From contig NZ_BMJJ01000014.1 in the NCBI RefSeq assembly GCF_014643375.1, positions 78,237 through 142,236 on the forward strand: a stretch of 64,000 nt of DNA. The letters run 5' to 3'. This document shows, piece by piece, positions 46,372 to 54,563 of this stretch (within the stretch, counting starts at the first letter, position 1; every line of letters starts with the position of its first letter). The notes below the pieces were generated by a model, which was not told where the DNA came from, searched no databases, and saw only the letters and a program-made list of their open reading frames with translations. Made by a program: the position numbers and the translations under genes. Source of the DNA: Aureimonas glaciei (GTDB taxonomy: Bacteria > Pseudomonadota > Alphaproteobacteria > Rhizobiales > Rhizobiaceae).

Positions 46372-47466
46372 TCATGCGCGGTCGTGGATATCCTGGATCA
46401 GCCGCTCCAGGACTTCCGTCACCGCGTCCCCGATCGCCTTGAAGGCCGTTTCGCGCTGCCAACCCTCTTCGTCAAAGAACTCGACCAAGCGCTTCAGGTC
46501 ACGACGGCCCTCAGGTGGTAGGTGCGCGATCGTGTCGAGAGCAGTACGGATTAGATCATTTGGCGACATGTACTGCTCCTCTTCCGAGATCTGAGACAGG
46601 CGTGCGACATAGCGGTCGGTCTGGCGGCGCTGCGCAGGCGTCATCGGTGACGGCATATCGCCCAGCTCGATCTGCCCGGACTTCATCCGTTCGAGCACGA
46701 AGTCGACGTGAGCGCTGATCATTCGGAACGCCAACTCGCGATCGTGGTCGTTCATGGTCTCGCAGATCGTCTGCATGCTGCGTCGGGCCTTGGGCGTCAC
46801 GTGAGCCACGACGTCCAACCCGGTTCGGATCAAGTCATTTGGCGCCCACCCCTCTTCCGTTCCGAGCTGCACGAGACGGGGTGCATAGCGCCGCATCTGC
46901 GTGCGGTTGGCCTCCGTGAGGGTAGCCGCGGCGCCGAACTGGTGCTCATACGCCGGCTCCCGCAGCCGTTGATCGAGGCGCTCCAGGATCTCAGGCAGGC
47001 TGACCGGGCGGAAATCCCAGCAGTCGACGCCGACATCGATGCTGCCAGCCGGGCCCTGGGTGTTGCCGTGGACGTGGCCGTGCAGTTGGATGGCGCCGCG
47101 ACGCTGGTTGCGCCATTCGTGCAAGGGGTAGTGACACATCACCACCTGGACGCCCCCGACCTTCAGCTCCGATAGCTGGGTCACCGACTCCCAATCGAGG
47201 TGCATCTGCGGGGCAGAATGGTCGTGATTGCCGGTGATCAAGTGCTTGCGACCCTTGAGCCGATTGAAGATGTCTTCGACCTCGACGCGGCCTGCCCGGA
47301 AAGCAAAGTCGCCCAGGTGATAGACCGTGTCGTCGGCCCCGACGGCTTCGTTCCAGCGCTCGATCATCGTCTCGCGCATTTGAATGATGTTCGCGAAGGG
47401 ACGTCCGTTCTGGTGGATCGCGCCGGCGTGTCCGAAATGGTGGTCGGCAGTGAAGAAGATGGTCAC
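46372..47466 (-). CDS. Metallophosphoesterase 3 with duplicated C-terminal repeat
   Basis: A 364-residue protein. Residues 1-165 are a compact phosphoesterase (FTADHHFGH, HLGDFAF, ITGNHDHS, CHYPLHEW, LHGHVHGN). Residues about 183-262 and 275-358 are two copies of one helical unit, each containing PNDLIRT(G/A)LD..AH..P...RR. The unit is also present, singly, as the 62-residue protein encoded just upstream. Start and upstream stop overlap by four bases. The N-terminal part differs from the two neighbouring phosphoesterases, so it is not a recent copy of them. Confidence 0.82.
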   Translation of the reverse strand: MTIFFTADHHFGHAGAIHQNGRPFANIIQMRETMIERWNEAVGADDTVYHLGDFAFRAGRVEVEDIFNRLKGRKHLITGNHDHSAPQMHLDWESVTQLSELKVGGVQVVMCHYPLHEWRNQRRGAIQLHGHVHGNTQGPAGSIDVGVDCWDFRPVSLPEILERLDQRLREPAYEHQFGAAATLTEANRTQMRRYAPRLVQLGTEEGWAPNDLIRTGLDVVAHVTPKARRSMQTICETMNDHDRELAFRMISAHVDFVLERMKSGQIELGDMPSPMTPAQRRQTDRYVARLSQISEEEQYMSPNDLIRTALDTIAHLPPEGRRDLKRLVEFFDEEGWQRETAFKAIGDAVTEVLERLIQDIHDRA

Positions 47467-47651
47467 GCCCGACTCCCCATCTCGCGATTGACCACGACGC
47501 GCATGACTTCGATGCCCATCGCTCGGCGCTCGTCCGCCGTCATGTAGCTCCAGACGCCGACCGCTTCACGGATGAACTCTGCGGCCGGCTTGCCCTCTTC
47601 CGCTTCGATGCGTGTAATGCGGGCGTTCGTCGCGGCGTCGAAGGAAAACAT
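47463..47651 (-). CDS. Small protein resembling the phosphoesterase repeat unit
   Basis: A 62-residue protein: ARITRIEAEEGKPAAEFIRE, then AVGVWSYMTADERRAM. It lines up with the repeats of the adjacent phosphoesterase (RLVQLGTEEGWAPNDLIRTG...TPKARRSM). The fold could be ribbon-helix-helix-like. It overlaps both neighbours: its ATG shares a base with the AAA+ stop, and its end overlaps the phosphoesterase start by four bases, so the three proteins are made in a coupled way. Confidence 0.65.
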   Translation of the reverse strand: MFSFDAATNARITRIEAEEGKPAAEFIREAVGVWSYMTADERRAMGIEVMRVVVNREMGSRA

Positions 47652-49354
47652 CAGTTCATGCTCCGATACTTGTCGCGGACGTCGACGGTGACCTGGATCG
47701 CCGACTTGAGCTTGCGGAGGCTGCCCCCTCCCCACGCCTTCTGGATGACTTCGATCTCGTCGCCGTCGAGAGGCGCGATCCAACCAGGGTCGAGGCCTCG
47801 GCCAATCTCGATCTGGCGAATCATGCGACGCGACAGGACCTGCACATGCTCTGGCTTGGCGTCGGGCATTGTTAGGACGCGGAAGCGGTCCTTGAGCGGC
47901 GCCGGCAGCTCGAGCGAGTTAGCTGTCGCCAAGAAACTGACAGCCGACAGGTCGGATGGTGTCTCGAGCCCGACCTCGAAGTAAGCCCGCGCCGTGTGCT
48001 GCTCGAGCATCGGCAGCAGTGCGAAGACCAACGATCCGTTATGATTGCTGCTTCCCGTCTTCTCCAGCTCGTCGAGAATAATAGCGGGATTCGCGACCTT
48101 TGACTGGCGGATCAAATCGAGTGGCGTCGAGCCCCGGCGCGTCGACCATTGTGCTGGCGTACCGCCAAAGCTTGAATCGGAGATCGTCGCGCAAGGATAG
48201 ACGATGCTAGGCAGCGAGAAGCTGCGGACGATCTCGGTCAGCAGCGTGGTCTTGCCAGATCCCGGCGCCCCGACGAGGATGACTGTCGGCAGGCGCAGCG
48301 GCTCGTCGGGCTTGATGTCCCGAAAGATCTCCTGAATCACGTCGGCTGCATGCGGCCACGCATCGATGAGGTCGAGCATGATCTCGTGCGGGAATTCGGC
48401 GATGACCAGCGGTAGCTCGATGCCGGCAATCGGCTCGAACATGCGCATGAAGTCCTTGCGGTCCGCTCCGTACGTCTTCTCGCTCTTGTGCAAGACGAGC
48501 TTCGTCGGAATACGGTTTCGGGCGGCGATCTCGGCCAGACGCTCGATCATGCTGGCCTTCAGGCCTTCCCGAAACTCGGGCGTATCCTGGTACTCCTCCG
48601 AAGCGCCGCGATCCTGGAGATGGCCGAACTCTGCTTCGTGAAGTTCATTTAGCTCATCGAACAAAACGTCGTCTGAATTCACCGCGGCGGCGCCGGGATC
48701 TTCCCCGTTCTGCTCGAGGATCCGGGCGAGCGTCTCGGCTTGCTCACGACGCTCCACGACAAGAGCTAGAGCTGCTTCAACGTGCGAGGCGTGCTTCGCG
48801 GTCTGGTCGATCGCCGAGATGCCCATATGCAAAGCAATGTTCTGCCAGTCTGAGCCCGGCTGATCGGCGCTGCCGTCGTGAAATGCGCGCCCGATGCCTT
48901 CGATCAGGACAGTCAGCAGGGCCTCGTCGCACGGCGGCCAGTGCGAGATGTTGACGTCGTCGGCGGCATGCAGGTCGCCCAACGCCGCGGCATAGAAACG
49001 TGCACGGTTCTGGACGTCCTGGGAGCGAGCAGAGATGGAGATGATGCTACGGGCCGTCATCTTGTTCGGCTGGAGGATGAACGTCTGGATCGCGTCGCGG
49101 ATCGGAACCGTGTGGTCCTGATCCTCCGCGACAACGATGCGCAGGAGTTGCTTGGCGTCCTCATCCATGCTGCCGCCGAACAGGGAAACGCCCGTCCATA
49201 ACTCGTTGTACGTCGGGAAGTGCTCGCGAGATTCAGCCCCTAGCGACAGGTCAGCATTCAGCTCGAGGCGGTCGGCAACCGCCTTGACGCGCTCTTCTGA
49301 AGACTTGTGGCGATTGCTCCAGGCGCGAGTGGCCTTTGAGTCCTTCAACGACAT
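47651..49354 (-). CDS. Lon-like AAA+ ATPase without protease domain
   Basis: A 567-residue protein. Residues ~1-340 are a helical region I do not recognise. The AAA+ module has Walker A GAPGSGKT, Walker B IILDELEK, Arg-finger segment LKDRFRVL and sensor-2 GGGSLRKLKSAI, close to the Lon ATPase. The Lon Ser-Lys protease domain is absent. AAGGAATT precedes the ATG at 49354; an ATG five codons earlier is possible. It heads an operon with the repeat protein and phosphoesterase 3. It may be a remodelling engine for a partner effector. Confidence 0.85.
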   Translation of the reverse strand: MSLKDSKATRAWSNRHKSSEERVKAVADRLELNADLSLGAESREHFPTYNELWTGVSLFGGSMDEDAKQLLRIVVAEDQDHTVPIRDAIQTFILQPNKMTARSIISISARSQDVQNRARFYAAALGDLHAADDVNISHWPPCDEALLTVLIEGIGRAFHDGSADQPGSDWQNIALHMGISAIDQTAKHASHVEAALALVVERREQAETLARILEQNGEDPGAAAVNSDDVLFDELNELHEAEFGHLQDRGASEEYQDTPEFREGLKASMIERLAEIAARNRIPTKLVLHKSEKTYGADRKDFMRMFEPIAGIELPLVIAEFPHEIMLDLIDAWPHAADVIQEIFRDIKPDEPLRLPTVILVGAPGSGKTTLLTEIVRSFSLPSIVYPCATISDSSFGGTPAQWSTRRGSTPLDLIRQSKVANPAIILDELEKTGSSNHNGSLVFALLPMLEQHTARAYFEVGLETPSDLSAVSFLATANSLELPAPLKDRFRVLTMPDAKPEHVQVLSRRMIRQIEIGRGLDPGWIAPLDGDEIEVIQKAWGGGSLRKLKSAIQVTVDVRDKYRSMN

Positions 49355-49450
49355 CGGAAATTCCTTCATGCGCCGGTCTCAACACCGGACGTAGTTTCAA
49401 GCTAGCATGGAAAGCCTTCGATCTCGCAAAGGAATTCCTGAGAAATTACT

Positions 49451-49771
49451 TCAAATCGGATCTTCGTCCCGGTCCAGGCGCTCGCCTTTGAGGATGTCGG
49501 CGAGGGCAAACCTGAGGACGAGCACGTGGCCGCCAGCAGACTCGGCTTTCGCGAGGGCGGCGTCGATATCGGCAACCAGCTGATCGCGGATGTCCGCCTG
49601 CTTAGCGGCTTTCTCGAGGATTCTGGGCGCGGTCGTCGAGTAGCCGTCCATCATCCGGTCGACGCTGCGCTTCTGGGTACCGAGAAGGCGCGACATCCAG
49701 GTGCCTGTGTCCACAGGGAAGAGGTTCTCGAAGATCGAACGGGTGGGTGTCTGGATTCCTAGATCGGGCAT
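49451..49771 (-). CDS. Small DNA-binding-like protein
   Basis: A 106-residue protein. WMSRLLGTQKRSVDRMMDGY continues to STTAPRILEKAAK, a helix-turn-helix-like pattern with the same plan as the small proteins at 43246 and 43785. The ATG at 49771 has GGAGG upstream; the open frame continues further but not convincingly. It is the last gene before tRNA-Arg and may be a regulator of the element. Confidence 0.55.
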   Translation of the reverse strand: MPDLGIQTPTRSIFENLFPVDTGTWMSRLLGTQKRSVDRMMDGYSTTAPRILEKAAKQADIRDQLVADIDAALAKAESAGGHVLVLRFALADILKGERLDRDEDPI

Positions 49772-49963
49772 GTGTCGGGGCCTCCGTCGCCGCGGTGAGT
49801 GGATGGAATCCTTTTGGCGGAGATGGAGGTTTCTGGCAAGTTTTGCGGAAATCCTTGATTCGACGAAGCCATCCTCAACGTGAACATGGAAATCCATATG
49901 CCCGAGATATGCCCGGATGCCGTTTGACGAAAAAATCACTGGCGCTTAAGTGGTTGAAATTAC

Positions 49964-50040
49964 TGGTGATCCCGACTGGATTTGAACCAGTGACCCTCAG
50001 ATTAGGAATCTGATGCTCTATCCTGCTGAGCTACGGGACC
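49964..50040 (-). tRNA. tRNA-Arg (CCU)
   Basis: A complete cloverleaf with encoded CCA. Acceptor GGTCCCG pairs with CGGGATC (one G-U), D arm GCTC...GAGC, anticodon stem TCAGA/TCTGA with loop TTCCTAA (anticodon CCT), T arm ACTGG/CCAGT with loop TTCAAAT. Its 3' end points toward the phage-like segment, the usual orientation for a site-specific integration target. I find no second copy of the 3' end within the window. Confidence 0.97.
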
Positions 50041-50102
50041 CGCCGGCGCACTCTAGGCAATAGGGGCCGGCGCGCCAAGCCCCGGGATGAAGAATGGCGG
50101 CG

Positions 50103-50744
50103 TCAGGCCGAGGCGGGGTCGGCCTGGAAGACGAGGATGGCCCTGCCCTGGCGAAGCGTGATCTCGATCGGGCCGAGGGCCTGGTTGGACTGGGTCAGGA
50201 TCGACTCGAAGGGGAGAGCAACATCGTCGAGCGGCCAGCGCGCGCCGGCGATGGAAAGGCCGGAGAGGTCGCTGAACTTCAGCAGGGAGAAATCCGTGCC
50301 GGGCTGCATGTCGATGCGCTGAGACCCCAACCGCAGCGGCAGCGCGTGCTCGGTGCCGTCGAACAGCGCCATGTCGATGCCGCGGGCGGCGTAGCGCAGC
50401 GCCAGGATCAGATGCATGAAGGCATGGTCGGTGCGCGGCCCGCCGAGGGCGCCGACGAGAAGGATGGTCCGGGCACCGCGGGCGATCGCCGCATCGATCG
50501 CCAGTTCCCCGTCGGTTCGGTCCTTGTCGCGCGCAAAGGTCTCGCGCGGCACCGCGGCAAAGCGCGCCGCCAGCGCTGCGGGGGCCGAGTCGAAATCGCC
50601 GACCCACAGCTCCGGCACCACGCCGAGAGTTTCGGCATGCGCCATGCCGCCATCGGCGGCGATGATCCGGCTGCCGGCAAGGGCCTGGCGCAAGGCCGGC
50701 GTCGGCCGGATGGCGCCGGCGAGGAGGATGGTGAAACGGCTCAT
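50103..50744 (-). CDS. thiN: Thiamine diphosphokinase
   Basis: A 213-residue enzyme that makes thiamine diphosphate from thiamine and ATP. Segments RIIAADGGMAHAETLG, LWVGDFDSAP and RDKDRTDGELAIDAAI are diagnostic, with GGPRTDHAFMHLILAL in the middle. It is divergent from the TPP-regulated thiBPQ transporter, so import and activation of thiamine are neighbours. Confidence 0.93.
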   Translation of the reverse strand: MSRFTILLAGAIRPTPALRQALAGSRIIAADGGMAHAETLGVVPELWVGDFDSAPAALAARFAAVPRETFARDKDRTDGELAIDAAIARGARTILLVGALGGPRTDHAFMHLILALRYAARGIDMALFDGTEHALPLRLGSQRIDMQPGTDFSLLKFSDLSGLSIAGARWPLDDVALPFESILTQSNQALGPIEITLRQGRAILVFQADPASA

Positions 50745-50844
50745 GAGAGGCTCCTAGCCGGCCCGGTCCGGCGCGGCAAGCTCGCGCGGTCGGCCGACCA
50801 CGACCTTGCTTCGCGCGCGCGGCTGCACTAGCCTGCGGCCTGCT

Positions 50845-50926
50845 CACACGGGGTGCCCTTCGGGCTGAGAGGCGTTTGCGCCAACCCGTCGAACCTGATC
50901 CGGCTCGTACCGGCGGAGGGATTGCG
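50845..50926 (+). promoter_or_regulatory. TPP riboswitch (THI element)
   Basis: The conserved parts are visible in order: ACGGGGTGCC, CTGAGAGG, ACCCGTCGAACCTGATCCGG and CGGCGGAGGGA. It lies 71 bases before the thiB start. Binding of thiamine diphosphate would reduce expression of the transporter operon. Confidence 0.95.
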
Positions 50927-50996
50927 GGCGTTTCGGCGACCAAAGTGCGACCGCGACACTCTCTTCCTCTCTGCCGCGACCGCCCGTCCAAAGGAC

Positions 50997-52022
50997 ATGC
51001 CGTTGCGCCTCGCTCCCCGTCTCGCCGCCCTCGCCTCGGTGTCGCTTCTCGCTCTGCCGGCGCTCCCGGCCATGGCCGAGGACGAGAAGCCCGTTCTGAC
51101 CGTCTACACCTATGAGAGCTTTCTGCCCGAATGGGGTCCGGGGCCGAAGATCGAGGCGGCGTTCGAGAAGACCTGCGGCTGCGACCTGCAATGGGTCGGC
51201 CTCGGCGACGGCGTCGAGATCCTCAACCGGCTGAAGCTCGAGGGCGAAAGCACGCGGGCCGACGTCGCGCTCGGCATGACCGCCGAGATGGTGCCGGAAA
51301 TGAAGGCGACGGGCCTGTTCGCGCCGAGCGAGACGGACCTCGCCCGGCTCGCCATCCCCGGCGGCTTTGCCGACGACACCTTCGTGCCCTTCGACTACAG
51401 CTATCTCGCGTTCGTCTACGACACCGAGACGGTGACGAACCCGCCGAAAAGCCTCGACGACCTCGTCAACGGCGATCCCGAGCAGAAGATCGTCATCGAG
51501 GACGCGCGCACCTCGACGCCCGGCCTCGGCTTCCTCCTGTGGATGAAGGCTGTCTATGGCGACCAGGCCGCGGAGAAGTGGAAGACGCTGTCGAAGCGCA
51601 TCCTCACCGTGACGCCCGGCTGGAGCGAGGCCTATGGCCTGTTTACCTCGGGCGAGGCGCCGATCGTCCTCAGCTACACCACCTCGCCCGCCTATCACAT
51701 GATCGAGGAGAAGGTGGAGAAGTACCAGGCGGCCAGCTTTTCCGAGGGACACTATCTCCAGGTGGAACTGGCCGGGCGGCTGAAGGGGGCGAAACATCCC
51801 GATCTCGCCAAGGCGTTTCTGGCCTTCATCCTCACCCCGGAATTCCAGGACATCATCCCGACCACCAACTGGTCTCTGCCGGCGATCGCCCCGGCGACGC
51901 CGCTGCCCGAAGCCTTCGACCGGCTGGTGCAGCCGGTGAAGCCGCTCGTGATCGACGCGGCGACGGTGGCGCAAAACCGCAAGGCCTGGACCGAGGAATG
52001 GCTGCAGGCACTCGGCCGCTGA
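50997..52022 (+). CDS. thiB: Thiamine ABC transporter substrate-binding protein
   Basis: A 341-residue periplasmic protein. The signal peptide covers about 1-27 (LLALPALPAMA-ED). The mature part starts VLTVYTYESFLPEWGPGP and holds VPFDYSYLAFVYDTETV and TPGLGFLLWMKAVYG, typical of ThiB. The ATG at 50997 is used; the longer open frame would run back through the riboswitch. Confidence 0.95.
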   Translation: MPLRLAPRLAALASVSLLALPALPAMAEDEKPVLTVYTYESFLPEWGPGPKIEAAFEKTCGCDLQWVGLGDGVEILNRLKLEGESTRADVALGMTAEMVPEMKATGLFAPSETDLARLAIPGGFADDTFVPFDYSYLAFVYDTETVTNPPKSLDDLVNGDPEQKIVIEDARTSTPGLGFLLWMKAVYGDQAAEKWKTLSKRILTVTPGWSEAYGLFTSGEAPIVLSYTTSPAYHMIEEKVEKYQAASFSEGHYLQVELAGRLKGAKHPDLAKAFLAFILTPEFQDIIPTTNWSLPAIAPATPLPEAFDRLVQPVKPLVIDAATVAQNRKAWTEEWLQALGR

Positions 52023-52035
52023 AGACGGCGCGCCC

Positions 52036-53631
52036 GTGATCGCTCGGGCTGACCGGGGCTGGCAGGCCGCGGCCGGGTTCGCCGGCCTGTCGCTCCTCGG
52101 TATCTTCGTTCTCGGTGCCTTCGCCGCGCTGGCCGCGCAGGCGACGGCGCTCGACCTCGGCGCGGTGCTGGGCGACGCCTATCTCTGGGGCGTCGTGCGC
52201 TTCACGCTGCTGCAGGCCGGCCTGTCGACGCTGTTCTCGCTGGGGCTGGCGCTGCCGCTGGCGCTGGCGCTGCACCGTTTCCGCTTTCCCGGCCGAAGCC
52301 TCGTCCTGCGCCTGTTCCTGCTGCCGCAGGCGCTGCCGGTGCTCGTCGGCGCGCTCGGCATTCTCGCCATCTGGGGCCGCGGCGGCCTCGTCTCCGATGC
52401 CCTCGCCGCCCTCGGCATCCCGCGGCTCGACGTCTACGGCCTCACCGGCATTCTTCTCGCCCACGTCTTTTTCAACATGCCGCTGGCGACGCGCCTGTTC
52501 GTGGCCGCGCTCGACGCGGTGCCGGCGGAAAGCTGGAAGCTCGCCGGCCAGCTGTCGCTCGGGCCCCTCGCCGTTTTCCGCCTCGTCGAATGGCCGGCGA
52601 TCCGCCCGGTCGTGGCCGGCGCGGCGAGCCTCGTCTTCATGCTCTGCGTCACGAGCTTCACGCTGGTGCTCGTCCTCGGCGGCGGGCCGGCGGCGACCAC
52701 GCTCGAGGTTGCGATCTACCAGTCGCTGCGCTACGCCTTCGATCCCGGCCGCGCCGTGGTGCTGGCGCTCGGCCAGGTCCTCATCACCGGCACGCTGCTC
52801 TTCGCCCTCCTCCGGCTGGGCGGGCGGATCGACGGCATGGCGACGCTCGGCCGCACGGCGATCCGCTACGACCGGATGACGATGCCGGAGCGCGGGCTGG
52901 CCGGCCTGGTGATCCTCCTCGGCCTCGGCTTCGTGCTCGCACCCTTCGCCGCGATCGTCCTGCGGGGTCTGGCCGCCGATCTCTGGCGCCTGGCCGGGGA
53001 GCCGGCGCTGCACCGCGCCGCGCTGACGAGCTTCCTCGTCGCCATGGCGGCAGCGACGCTGAGCCTCGTCCTGTCGCTGTTCCTCCTGTTCGGCGCCCGT
53101 GCGCGCGGCCGCAGCAATGGGGGTCCTGGTCTCTACGACCTCGCCGGCAGCCTCGTCCTCGTGGTGCCGCCGATCGTGCTCGGCGCCGGCTGGTTTCTGT
53201 GCCTGCGCCAGGTGACCGACGTCTTTGCCGCCGCGCCCTACCTCGTGGTCGCCACCAATGCGGTGATGGCCATGCCCTTCGTCATGCGCATCGTCGGACC
53301 GGCGCTGTCGGCTTCGGCCCTGCGCCACGATCGCCTCGCCATGAGCCTTGGCCTGGCCGGAATGAACCGCCTCGTCCTCGTCGAATGGCCGGCGATCCGG
53401 GGATCGCTCGGCCTCGCCTTCGCTTTCGCGCTCGCCCTCTCGCTCGGCGATCTCGGCGTCGCCGCACTGTTCGGCAATCAGGATTTCCTGACGCTGCCGC
53501 TGCTCCTCTACCAGCGCATGGGCAGCTATCGCACGGCGGACGCGGCCGGACTCGCGCTCATCCTCGGCGTCCTCGCCCTCGTCCTGATGAGCATCGGCGA
53601 AAAGGGCTTCGCCCGGAAGGAGACGGCATGA
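52036..53631 (+). CDS. thiP: Thiamine ABC transporter permease
   Basis: A 531-residue permease with two fused binding-protein-dependent transport domains, the usual ThiP plan. The first EAA-like loop is near AVPAESWKLAGQLSLGPLAV and the second near AMSLGLAGMNRLVLVEWPAI. It starts with GTG 13 bases after thiB. Its stop overlaps the thiQ start (ATGA). Confidence 0.94.
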   Translation: MIARADRGWQAAAGFAGLSLLGIFVLGAFAALAAQATALDLGAVLGDAYLWGVVRFTLLQAGLSTLFSLGLALPLALALHRFRFPGRSLVLRLFLLPQALPVLVGALGILAIWGRGGLVSDALAALGIPRLDVYGLTGILLAHVFFNMPLATRLFVAALDAVPAESWKLAGQLSLGPLAVFRLVEWPAIRPVVAGAASLVFMLCVTSFTLVLVLGGGPAATTLEVAIYQSLRYAFDPGRAVVLALGQVLITGTLLFALLRLGGRIDGMATLGRTAIRYDRMTMPERGLAGLVILLGLGFVLAPFAAIVLRGLAADLWRLAGEPALHRAALTSFLVAMAAATLSLVLSLFLLFGARARGRSNGGPGLYDLAGSLVLVVPPIVLGAGWFLCLRQVTDVFAAAPYLVVATNAVMAMPFVMRIVGPALSASALRHDRLAMSLGLAGMNRLVLVEWPAIRGSLGLAFAFALALSLGDLGVAALFGNQDFLTLPLLLYQRMGSYRTADAAGLALILGVLALVLMSIGEKGFARKETA

Positions 53632-54344
53632 CCGCCGCAGCGCTCCGCCTCAACGGCGTCGTCACCCGCTATGGCGACCTCGTCATGCGCTTCGATCTGG
53701 AGGTCGCGGCTGGCGAGTTCCTGGCGGTCATCGGTCCGAGCGGCGCAGGCAAGTCGACGCTGCTGGACCTGGCGGCCGGTTTTCTGCAGCCGGAGGCGGG
53801 CCGCGTGCACATGGCCGGCCGGGACGTCACCGACCTCTCCCCGGCCGATCGGCCGCTCAGCGTGGTATTTCAGGACAACAATCTGTTCGCCGATCTCGAC
53901 GTCTTCCGGAACGTCGCGCTCGGCCTGTCGCCGCGCCGGCGCGTCGCGCCCGACGATGCCGAACGCGTGCGCGAGGTGCTCGCCGCCGTCGGCCTCGCCG
54001 GCTTCGAGCGCCGCCGTCCGGCCGACATGTCGGGCGGCGAGCGTCAGCGGGTGACGCTGGCGCGCGCCTTCCTGCGCGACCGGCCACTTCTTCTCCTCGA
54101 CGAGCCGTTCGCCGCCCTCGGTCCGGCGCTGCGCCGCGAGATGCTGGAGCTGATCCAGGCGCTGCGCCATCGCCGCGGCGCCGGCATGGGGATCGTCATG
54201 GTCACGCACCAGCCGGAGGACGCGCGCGGTTTTGCCGACCGCATCGCCTTTCTGGACGCGGGCCGCATCGCGGCGATCGGACCGACCGAGGCGATGCTGG
54301 AGACGGCGGGCCATGCCGGCCTGTCCGCTTATCTCGGTACCTGA
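53628..54344 (+). CDS. thiQ: Thiamine ABC transporter ATP-binding protein
   Basis: A 238-residue ABC ATPase. Walker A GPSGAGKST at 36-44, Q-loop VVFQDNNLFADLDV, signature MSGGERQRVTLARA, Walker B LLLLDEPFAALG and the switch His in VMVTHQPEDA. It completes thiBPQ. Confidence 0.95.
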   Translation: MTAAALRLNGVVTRYGDLVMRFDLEVAAGEFLAVIGPSGAGKSTLLDLAAGFLQPEAGRVHMAGRDVTDLSPADRPLSVVFQDNNLFADLDVFRNVALGLSPRRRVAPDDAERVREVLAAVGLAGFERRRPADMSGGERQRVTLARAFLRDRPLLLLDEPFAALGPALRREMLELIQALRHRRGAGMGIVMVTHQPEDARGFADRIAFLDAGRIAAIGPTEAMLETAGHAGLSAYLGT

Positions 54345-54563
54345 GGCCCGGCGGGTGCATCGCATTTCAGTCGGAATTGGCCCGTAGAGGCTCGGCCTGT
54401 CCGGCATGCCCTTGGCGCCATGCGCGAATATCGCCTGGGGTGTGCCCGATGGGCCCTTTCGCAATGCGCCGTCGATCGGCTAGATCATGCTGCACAGCAC
54501 CGAACCCGGTCAGGCGGCCCCCAGGGCCGGCGGCGGTTGGAATTTTCGAGGAACGATCCGAGG

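Noticed and set aside
34254..49963. Second copy of the tRNA-Arg 3' end as an attachment site
   Set aside because: Scanning by eye found no repeat of the T-arm and acceptor sequence within the window; a site outside the window cannot be excluded.
51853..53328. 491-codon minus-strand frame
   Set aside because: Mirror of thiP; composition is Glu/Gln/Arg-rich with no motif.
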